A program made the translations under genes and the position numbers. The notes under the pieces are model-generated. The model saw nothing but the letters and a program-made list of their open reading frames with translations. It was not told where the DNA came from and did no database searches. This document shows, one piece after another, positions 1 through 5,401 of a stretch of 5,401 nt of DNA. Within the stretch, counting starts at the first letter, position 1; every line of letters begins with the position of its first letter. The stretch covers positions 1-5,401 of the forward strand of contig QIKU01000275.1 in NCBI GenBank assembly GCA_003232015.1, given 5' to 3'. This DNA comes from Gammaproteobacteria bacterium (GTDB lineage: Bacteria; Pseudomonadota; Gammaproteobacteria; UBA6429).

Positions 1-1140
1 GAGACCCTGGTCGAAAAACGTACCCGCGGTATGATGCAACCTCAATTAGCCGAGAAAATCGTAAAACTAACTCGCAAAGACTTCCCCGACGGTATTCCCT
101 CTTTTGGCACGGATGCATTACGATTTACCTTTGCTGCATTGGCCTCTACCGGCCGCGATATAAACTTTGATCTCAAACGTATTGAAGGTTATCGAAATTT
201 TTGTAACAAGCTATGGAATGCTGCCCGCTATGTGTTGATGAATACAGAACAACATGACCTCGATTTCGGTCATAAGGACATCGAATACAGCGTAGCAGAT
301 CAATGGATCCAGTCACGACTACAACGCACCATTGAAACCGTGCACAAAGCCATTGCCATTTATCGATTCGATCAAATGGCCACTGCCATTTATGAATTTG
401 TCTGGCATGACTATTGTGACTGGTACCTGGAACTCTCAAAACCGATTCTGAACAATGAAGGTTCCTCGGCTGCGGCAAAACGAGGCACTCGCCAAACTTT
501 GATTAGCGTGCTAGAAACATTGCTACGTATCGCCCATCCGATCATCCCGTTTATAACGGAAGATATCTGGCAACGTGTTGCACCACTGTGCGGCAATAAA
601 GATAAAACCATCATGCGTCAACCCTATCCGGAAGTCGATACCCATCTCATCAATCAGCAAGCTGAGCATGACATGCAATGGGTACAGGACTTTGTGCTGG
701 GTGTTCGAAAAATTCGCAGCGGCTATGATATTAAACCAGGCAAACCTTTAAGCATTTTATTACAAAATGGCAGCAATACAGATCAACAACGCCTGAACAA
801 CAATGAACTGTATTTACGCAGTCTGGCTAAACTCGAATCCATCACCTGGTTAAATGCAGATGATACTGCCCCTGAATCGGCTAGCTCCCTGATCGGGAGC
901 ATGAGCATTCTTATTCCGATGCAGGGCTTAATTGATAAAGATGCAGAAATCGCCCGAAAACAAAAAGAACAGAAAAAATTTCAGCAAGACTATGAGCGAA
1001 TTGAAAAAAAACTGGCTAATGCCAGCTTTGTCGACAAGGCCCCCACAGAAGTCGTTGATAAAGAACGTAATAAATTAGCCAATATAAAAATTTCAATTGA
1101 AAAAATACAGGAACAGCTAGAGAAATTAAACAAACTCTAA
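1..1140 (+). CDS. valS: Valine--tRNA ligase, C-terminal part (5' end outside window)
   Basis: Class Ia aminoacyl-tRNA synthetase that charges tRNA-Val with valine in the cytoplasm. The frame is open from base 1 and gives 379 residues; an ATG at position 31 is internal, not the start. By comparison with the E. coli protein (about 950 residues), the Rossmann catalytic core, editing domain and KMSKS loop lie upstream of the window, with KMSKS only some 20-25 residues before base 1. What is visible: the segment FGTDALRFTFAALASTGRDI (window residues about 36-55), which joins the catalytic core to the anticodon-binding helical bundle; that bundle, with FCNKLWNA near residue 67 and HPIIPFITEDIW near 179; and a charged, Lys/Glu/Gln-rich C-terminal coiled-coil arm (about 310-379) typical of ValS. 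The visible length agrees with the E. coli C-terminal part, so the 3' end is complete (stop TAA 1138-1140). No intrinsic terminator follows. Confidence 0.98.
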   Translation, partial: ETLVEKRTRGMMQPQLAEKIVKLTRKDFPDGIPSFGTDALRFTFAALASTGRDINFDLKRIEGYRNFCNKLWNAARYVLMNTEQHDLDFGHKDIEYSVADQWIQSRLQRTIETVHKAIAIYRFDQMATAIYEFVWHDYCDWYLELSKPILNNEGSSAAAKRGTRQTLISVLETLLRIAHPIIPFITEDIWQRVAPLCGNKDKTIMRQPYPEVDTHLINQQAEHDMQWVQDFVLGVRKIRSGYDIKPGKPLSILLQNGSNTDQQRLNNNELYLRSLAKLESITWLNADDTAPESASSLIGSMSILIPMQGLIDKDAEIARKQKEQKKFQQDYERIEKKLANASFVDKAPTEVVDKERNKLANIKISIEKIQEQLEKLNKL

Positions 1141-1150
1141 TGGGTTATGT

Positions 1151-1178
1151 TTGGACTTGTAATAAGAATCAATAAAAT
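1151..1178 (+). promoter_or_regulatory. Weak candidate sigma-70 promoter for the PqiA-like gene
   Basis: In the valS to PqiA-like gap, TTGGAC (1151-1156) and TAAAAT (1173-1178) are separated by 16 bases. The -10 box matches TATAAT at five of six positions. The -35 box matches TTGACA only in its first three bases. Transcription would begin near 1185, leaving a leader of about 20 bases with the ribosome binding site. AT-rich gaps often give such matches, and read-through from valS is an alternative. Confidence 0.25.
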
Positions 1179-1192
1179 ATGCTGAGTTCGAT

Positions 1193-1197
1193 GAGGA
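1193..1197 (+). promoter_or_regulatory. Shine-Dalgarno site that fixes a TTG start
   Basis: GAGGA lies seven bases before the TTG at 1205-1207, which is ideal spacing. The frame contains no ATG or GTG between the upstream in-frame stop (TAA 1163-1165) and this TTG. The two nearby ATGs (1179 and 1191) are in another frame, and the one at 1191 meets a TGA after five codons. The site therefore supports TTG as the true start. Confidence 0.7.
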
Positions 1198-1204
1198 CCG
1201 TCCA

Positions 1205-1708
1205 TTGACCGACGCCGAAAATTTTTCTGTCGTCCCCCGTCGTCGCGCCCTGATCATTCGGTGGTTATTATTAGCCGTTTTGATCTGCCTGGTCGTTGGA
1301 TTAATCACACCGATGATGACCATGACCAAATTTTATTTCATTGATAACTCTTTTTCCGTTATATCTGGCGTCCACGAACTTTATCTAAACGACCAATATC
1401 TGTTATTCGTTATAATAATAGCTTTTAGTATCGTTCTACCACTGCTAAAAATATATGTTTTATTTCGTTTAGTGGGCACTCATGCTGCTGAACCAAAAAT
1501 ATTACAACGCTACATGCATCTGATGCATGAGTATGGACGTTGGGCTATGTTAGATGTCATGGTAGTCGCCGTATTGATCGTAACCGTAAAACTGGGTGCG
1601 GTCGCCAGCATTGAGATCCATTACGGTCTTTATGTCTTCGCAACGGCGGTATTGTTATTGATGCTTATAACCAAATGGGTTATTCACCTCACCTCTGTAA
1701 AAACATAA
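1205..1708 (+). CDS. Single-domain PqiA-like (paraquat-inducible protein A family) inner-membrane protein
   Basis: A 167-residue integral membrane protein of the PqiA family (PF04403). It has a basic N-terminus (PRRR, 11-14) and four predicted membrane segments at about 16-36, 65-88, 115-132 and 138-159. Family hallmarks are SVISGVHELY (51-60), FSIVLPLLKIYVLF (74-87) and especially GRWAMLDVMVVAVL (111-124), close to the family pattern GRWSMLDxFVVALL. E. coli PqiA and YebS carry two such domains (over 400 residues) plus cysteine zinc-ribbon motifs. This protein is one half-unit, and its only cysteine is at residue 28, inside a membrane segment, so the zinc ribbon is absent. In E. coli these proteins work with MCE proteins (PqiB, YebT) in envelope lipid transport. 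No MCE or PqiC gene is seen here, so the same role cannot be assumed. The start is TTG, supported by GAGGA seven bases upstream. The gene lies 64 bases after valS and converges on the DUF2970 gene. Confidence 0.85.
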   Translation: MTDAENFSVVPRRRALIIRWLLLAVLICLVVGLITPMMTMTKFYFIDNSFSVISGVHELYLNDQYLLFVIIIAFSIVLPLLKIYVLFRLVGTHAAEPKILQRYMHLMHEYGRWAMLDVMVVAVLIVTVKLGAVASIEIHYGLYVFATAVLLLMLITKWVIHLTSVKT

Positions 1709-1721
1709 CCGGTTCTATTTT
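1700..1721. terminator. Imperfect AT-rich palindrome between convergent genes, possible weak bidirectional terminator
   Basis: The 22-base inverted repeat is centred between 1710 and 1711, in the 11-base gap between the two convergent stop codons. Nine of eleven positions pair in DNA. The arms are AAAA/TTTT, a single A/T pair, and AACC/GGTT at the centre. In minus-strand RNA one of the two mismatches becomes a U-G wobble and the other is G-A. The stem is A/U-rich around a CCGG loop, so it would be much weaker than a standard rho-independent terminator. No better hairpin is visible near either gene end. Confidence 0.22.
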
Positions 1722-1938
1722 AGCCCCCTACATTTGAAAGAACAATCGATACGACGGTTATAATCAGCCCAATAAAAACGCCGACACCGATAAGACCGAT
1801 TAGAATATATTGCCAGGGTTTACCATAACTAAAATCACGCTCGTAGTTTTTTCGGCTTTGCACACCCAGGAAAGCAGATAGTACACTCTTAGTCACATCC
1901 CATAGATTGGGCTCTTTCATGTCATTTTTTTTAGTCAT
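1720..1938 (-). CDS. DUF2970 family small membrane protein
   Basis: A 72-residue protein matching the DUF2970 family (PF11174), short proteobacterial proteins of unknown function. A soluble N-terminal part carries the family pattern: LWDVTKSVLSAFLGVQSRKN (12-31), then YERDFSYGKP (32-41), as in the usual 'SVLxAFxGVRSxKNxERDFxxGKP'. It is followed by one strongly hydrophobic membrane helix at about 43-68 and a very short tail. The basic and charged residues before the helix predict a cytoplasmic N-terminus. The start is uncertain. The ATG at 1938 is preceded by TTAGAAACTG with no good Shine-Dalgarno, an in-frame stop lies three codons upstream, and a second ATG at codon 7 (1920) has no better site. 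Either leaves the domain intact. The gene starts 29 bases after the DUF3999 stop with no convincing promoter between, so it is probably the last gene of that unit. Confidence 0.85.
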   Translation of the reverse strand: MTKKNDMKEPNLWDVTKSVLSAFLGVQSRKNYERDFSYGKPWQYILIGLIGVGVFIGLIITVVSIVLSNVGG

Positions 1939-1967
1939 CAGTTTCTAATATATAATCCTAACTTATA

Positions 1968-3347
1968 TTACGTGTTTTTATCTGACTGATCCATTTGTTT
2001 AAATAATCGTACGGCCATAAAGGCGAGCAACAAAACACCCGCAATCAAAACCGACCACAGTATATATTTTTTCCAGTCGGTCTTAGGTCGAGGTGGCAAT
2101 AAACGCGATTGATCTCCAAAGTCGATAGCTGCACCCAATTTTGCGGACTTTATCAGGTTACCTTTTTTTATAATTGAACTGTCGCTCAATAGCTGGCCTA
2201 ACGGGGCCGTTACTGGCGCAACCCGTGCACTTCCATAAGTCAGTGTAAAAGGTGACTCACCACTCGCAACAAATAAAAGTTGTTCTGGAATCCAGCCCAG
2301 CTGTAATTTCGGTAAGCCCCCAAAATCACCACCATTGTTAAGAATTTGTACGCGCCAAAATCGATGAGAATTAACAGCCTGATGTATTACAGGGTTAGCC
2401 AACCGCATATTATCAATATTCAGGTCATACACTAAACCATTATAACGACTATACCAGGGACCTTCTGGAAATGACGCCGATTCTATCAACACATTCAACA
2501 GCGTATTTCTAGTCGGTAAATCGATATTTAGACGATCAGCCGGCAACACTGATTTTGTTTCAAAAAAATACGTCAAATTAGCTTTATCTATATCAACCGG
2601 GATAAATTCCGACCAGTGTCTTGATTGCGTCTGAGAACTATCTGCAAAATGGGCATGAAGTGCGGTAAGTTTAAATTCCGAATCACCAGACCAGCTTAGT
2701 CTGAGATATTTTGGCAATTTTTTGGCAAAGCTTATTTCACGCTGAACTAAAGTATGATTTTTAAATTGTAGATTACTTATAGTGGATGACGGTTTTAGCA
2801 ACTGCCACACAGTCAGGTCATCGCTGCCTTCAAGTACAACATTAAGAATAAAATTTATATCATCAGCTGATTCCCATTCTACTTCGAAACGCTCTGGTGC
2901 CTCAATTAATGCGCTGGCATCAATTATATACGCGTAAAGATATTGATCTTTTTTATCGGCTTTTCCATAATTAAGATCAATAATTGAGCCCTGATCATTT
3001 GTAGTAATACGAATATTACTGGTCGTCGTATCAACTTTATCTTTTTTATATAATGGAAAGTAAGGTAACTCAATCGGCGCAACCACCTTTTTAGTCATTC
3101 GTTCCGTCTTATGGATTACATGTGGAGCAACATCCCCGGTACTATTAAAAATACGCAGATCACCTCGGTCTTCTCGTGTCATTCCCTGGTATGTTTTTTC
3201 ATTCAGGTATAGTGAATAAATTGCACCATCACCATCAACCTCAAGGCTATATCCATAAGCAAACATATCCTTTGATACAGGAGTCTCCGCGCGCGCGAAA
3301 TTCATTATCGCCATTAAAAAAACAAGCGCGGTAATTATTGTCTTCAT
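1968..3347 (-). CDS. DUF3999 family exported, C-terminally membrane-anchored protein
   Basis: A 459-residue protein of the DUF3999 family (PF13163), of unknown function. Residues 1-20 form a signal peptide (Lys2, hydrophobic core, AxA-type site ARA before ETP), and a single membrane helix lies at about 427-447 followed by a short basic cytoplasmic tail. The bulk, about 400 residues, should therefore be periplasmic. Family features are GDLRIFNSTGDVAPHVI (62-78), LEGSDDLTVWQLL (172-184), RFWRVQI (329-335) and LGWIPEQLLFVASGESPFTL (350-369), followed by YGSARVAP. The regions at about 150-235 and 272-352 read like two beta-rich modules. The first resembles a discoidin or galactose-binding-like fold (SDDLTxW followed by YLRLSW), which is an inference. 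No cysteine is present. The ATG overlaps the DUF2339 stop as ATGA, and AAGGAG sits seven bases upstream, so the start is secure and translation is probably coupled. The pairing with DUF2339 recurs in Proteobacteria and suggests that the two act together. Confidence 0.92.
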   Translation of the reverse strand: MKTIITALVFLMAIMNFARAETPVSKDMFAYGYSLEVDGDGAIYSLYLNEKTYQGMTREDRGDLRIFNSTGDVAPHVIHKTERMTKKVVAPIELPYFPLYKKDKVDTTTSNIRITTNDQGSIIDLNYGKADKKDQYLYAYIIDASALIEAPERFEVEWESADDINFILNVVLEGSDDLTVWQLLKPSSTISNLQFKNHTLVQREISFAKKLPKYLRLSWSGDSEFKLTALHAHFADSSQTQSRHWSEFIPVDIDKANLTYFFETKSVLPADRLNIDLPTRNTLLNVLIESASFPEGPWYSRYNGLVYDLNIDNMRLANPVIHQAVNSHRFWRVQILNNGGDFGGLPKLQLGWIPEQLLFVASGESPFTLTYGSARVAPVTAPLGQLLSDSSIIKKGNLIKSAKLGAAIDFGDQSRLLPPRPKTDWKKYILWSVLIAGVLLLAFMAVRLFKQMDQSDKNT

Positions 3348-5401
3348 TCCTGTGCTCCTTCTTTTTGAGGTGGTAACGGCGATAAATAATAGCCAAATAC
3401 GACGGCTAACATACCAACAACGGTTATTGAAATAGCCATCGCCAATGCCCCTGCATTTGCAATATCAATCAAAAATAATTTTGCCGAAACAACAATAAAT
3501 AGCCCAAGGCCAATGAACCATAAATGACGGCTTAGACGACGAGATGCATAGGTCATAATCATTAACGCCAGTAAAGTCCATAAAACCGAAATTGCCCCCT
3601 GAAATAAATCGGATGATAACAGGCTATCCAGAGCGTAGCGAACATCAAACCAGTGATGTATTGTTCTGGCTAACATACCATTTAACCAGAGGAAACCTAA
3701 AGCCGCCAAAACATAATAAAACTGTTTCGTATTAACAATATTAGCAATTCGACTTTCCGTTTTTGATAATGAATTACGCCATATTATTAACAAATAAAGC
3801 AAAAAGAACACAACAAGATCAACCGGATTCAATACCGGTATATAGTTAACTGGCCAGGCATTACCTTCATGTAAAACTGCAAAGCCAGCGGCAACGACGG
3901 TCAAGGCAAACATCACCGGGGCGGCGGCATGGTTGATATACCATAAATAATGTTTTTTAAATGGCCAGCTTATCTTCCGACCCACCGTCAGCACGGTAAA
4001 CATTATCAATGCTGGAATCAGGACGTACATAACATCACGCCAGGCATCCCCACCACTGACCAGTTTATCGATCGCATATGCCCCTTGCCAGGTAAACAAA
4101 ATAATCACTAACCAGAAGGTCATAATATGTTGCCACTGTAATATCGGTTGACTTACTTCATCACTGTAGCGGTATAAATACCAGTATTGCAATGCTAATG
4201 TGACTAGCCAGACAATGCTGCCAAAATCTTCAAAGGGATGATCTAGTCCAAAGATCATACCGACCAACAACATTATAAACATGACATAAAGATTCGCTAA
4301 TACAGGGAAACGCATCATTTTCCATTTAGTCCATAATTGGGTTGCATAACACAAATACAGGCTGAACGTAATGAAGGCAAACCCGCTATTAACCAGATAG
4401 ACCGAACGAACACTGGACTCGACTTCGTTTAAACCCATTACAAACCACCAGATCAAACCCCATACAAATAAAATGATATGCATGGGTTTTTCATACCAAC
4501 GAATCTTATCGATGTTTTTGTATAAGTAGTAACTTACAAACAGGCCGGCAAGACTGATAATCACGCCGCCAAGATAGAAACCATTTATTACCGGAATCGA
4601 GGTTTCCGATTGGTGGAAGTCGCTCAGGAAAAAGTACCCTGCACCAAATTGTAATAGCACACCAAACAAACGCGGTAAAATTCTATGTTGACGAATGCCC
4701 ACCCAGACCAGAGCTGCTCCTTCAAGTGCCCAGGCCGCCGATGACCAACGACCATCCAGCGCAAGCGGAATTGCTAGTGACGCAAACACCACACCTAAGG
4801 CCAGAAAAGATTCAGTTAACAAACGCATACCTGCCGGGCCACGTCGCCACAGGCTTGAAGCCAAAGCAATATAAAAACCACCCATAGCCAGTGCGCTATA
4901 GGCAACCGACATACCGGTTTGAAAGGTATCAAGCACGATCGCAGCCTGATAGCCAAAACTGATGATGGGTACACCAAACACCAATGTACCATCGATATAA
5001 CCTTTCAGTTTAGGCGGCTGACGGAATGCATACAAAATAGCAATGGCCGTATACATCAGAAAATATATTATTAAGAAGGGTTCGGTAGTATAAAAATCAG
5101 CAGACGTATAACGACTTGCACCCCATATACCGGCAATGCCAAAGGTAAAAATAAAGCCCAACAGATTTAATTCACGCCAACTTTTATACCAGGCGATCGC
5201 CAGGATGCCAATATTCAGTAACGTATAATAACTGAATAAAACCACATGATTACCTTCTCCGGTAGATAGTAATACCGGGGCCAGAAACCCTCCCACAGCT
5301 CCAAAGAAAGCCAGAGATTTAGCGTTCTGCAAGATCGCTAATATAGCGGAGAACACCACCAGCCCGACCATGACAATAAAGGCCATACTAATGGGCATCA
5401 T
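3344..5401 (-). CDS. DUF2339 family large polytopic membrane protein (5' end outside window)
   Basis: At least 685 residues of a DUF2339 family protein (PF10101), function unknown. Residue numbers here count from the ATG at 5401, which is probably internal. The family usually has about 850-1000 residues with a further N-terminal part, and the first residues here already match the middle of the family (AFFGAVGGFLAPVLLSTGEG, 31-50). I count about 20 or more hydrophobic segments, so it is an inner-membrane protein throughout. Hallmarks are LLGFIFTFGIAGIWG (80-94), DGRWSSAAWALEGAALVWVG (216-235), YIPVLNPVDL (520-529), LNGMLARTIHHWF (573-585), KLFLIDIANAG (641-651) and the terminal YYLSPLPP (671-678). 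Aromatic residues are very frequent. A few polar or charged residues inside or next to membrane segments (Glu227, Arg579, His582, His583) are recognisable family positions and candidates for function, which is inference. It overlaps the DUF3999 gene by four bases and is the first gene visible in that unit. Its promoter must lie beyond the right edge. Confidence 0.93.
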   Translation of the reverse strand: MMPISMAFIVMVGLVVFSAILAILQNAKSLAFFGAVGGFLAPVLLSTGEGNHVVLFSYYTLLNIGILAIAWYKSWRELNLLGFIFTFGIAGIWGASRYTSADFYTTEPFLIIYFLMYTAIAILYAFRQPPKLKGYIDGTLVFGVPIISFGYQAAIVLDTFQTGMSVAYSALAMGGFYIALASSLWRRGPAGMRLLTESFLALGVVFASLAIPLALDGRWSSAAWALEGAALVWVGIRQHRILPRLFGVLLQFGAGYFFLSDFHQSETSIPVINGFYLGGVIISLAGLFVSYYLYKNIDKIRWYEKPMHIILFVWGLIWWFVMGLNEVESSVRSVYLVNSGFAFITFSLYLCYATQLWTKWKMMRFPVLANLYVMFIMLLVGMIFGLDHPFEDFGSIVWLVTLALQYWYLYRYSDEVSQPILQWQHIMTFWLVIILFTWQGAYAIDKLVSGGDAWRDVMYVLIPALIMFTVLTVGRKISWPFKKHYLWYINHAAAPVMFALTVVAAGFAVLHEGNAWPVNYIPVLNPVDLVVFFLLYLLIIWRNSLSKTESRIANIVNTKQFYYVLAALGFLWLNGMLARTIHHWFDVRYALDSLLSSDLFQGAISVLWTLLALMIMTYASRRLSRHLWFIGLGLFIVVSAKLFLIDIANAGALAMAISITVVGMLAVVFGYYLSPLPPQKEGAQE
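3355..3360 (-). promoter_or_regulatory. Strong Shine-Dalgarno for the DUF3999 gene, inside the DUF2339 3' end
   Basis: On the minus strand AAGGAG lies seven bases before the ATG at 3347-3345. It is inside the last codons of the DUF2339 gene, whose TGA (3346-3344) overlaps that ATG. The site fixes the start. It also allows both termination-reinitiation and independent ribosome entry, so the downstream protein could be made in at least equal amounts. Confidence 0.75.

Noticed and set aside
173..478. 101-residue minus-strand open frame opposite valS
   Set aside because: It lies wholly inside the well-conserved valS frame and its translation shows no domain-like pattern, so it is an antisense shadow.
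411..614. 67-residue minus-strand open frame opposite valS
   Set aside because: Same case: it mirrors the anticodon-binding domain of valS, has no clear ribosome binding site and resembles no family.
1126..1329. 67-residue minus-strand open frame across the valS to PqiA-like gap
   Set aside because: It covers the ribosome binding site and 5' end of the PqiA-like gene. Its translation is low-complexity (Arg, Asn and Ser rich) and resembles no family.
1205..1708. PqiA-like gene as the remnant of a truncated two-domain pqiA
   Set aside because: The frame is intact with its own ribosome binding site, four complete helices and a normal C-terminal end. Single-unit members of the family exist, so there is no sign of decay.
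1678..1710. GGTTAT / ATAACC inverted repeat at the 3' end of the PqiA-like gene, considered as a terminator
   Set aside because: It has six base pairs around a 21-base loop and no T-run after it, so it is too weak; the palindrome at 1700-1721 is the better candidate.
1939..1967. TATATT-like boxes on the minus strand upstream of the DUF2970 gene, considered as an internal promoter
   Set aside because: The gap is simply AT-rich, and no acceptable -35 box occurs at the right distance in the end of the DUF3999 gene.
3344..5401. ATG at 5401 as the true start of the DUF2339 gene
   Set aside because: The protein would begin in the middle of the family alignment, and the ATG coincides with the window edge, so the coding sequence almost certainly continues upstream.

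Overview
The window looks like ordinary chromosomal DNA of a gammaproteobacterium, moderately AT-rich. The main evidence is the C-terminal part of valyl-tRNA synthetase, which reads very close to the Escherichia coli type. The DUF2970, DUF3999 and DUF2339 families in the other half are also typical of Proteobacteria. No RNA gene, mobile element, CRISPR array or phage signature is visible, and no reading frame is broken.

Layout: positions 1-1140 (+) hold the 3' part of valS, cut by the left edge. A 64-base gap follows, with a weak candidate promoter and a clear ribosome binding site in front of a TTG start. Positions 1205-1708 (+) encode a short, single-domain PqiA-like membrane protein. It converges, across only 11 bases, on a minus-strand cluster that enters from the right edge. 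In transcription order the cluster is a very large DUF2339 polytopic membrane protein (5401-3344, 5' end outside the window), a DUF3999 secreted and membrane-anchored protein (3347-1968), and a 72-residue DUF2970 membrane protein (1938-1720). The first two overlap by four bases (ATGA) and the third follows after 29 bases, so they probably form one transcription unit.

How they may work together: valS is housekeeping. The PqiA-like protein belongs to a family tied to envelope lipid transport and membrane stress, but here it stands without an MCE partner. The DUF2339/DUF3999 pair is the most interesting part. It combines a multi-spanning inner-membrane protein with a translationally coupled, signal-peptide-bearing protein that has a large periplasmic region and one C-terminal membrane anchor. 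This suggests an envelope complex. I know of no established function for it, and any link to glycans or lipids is inference.
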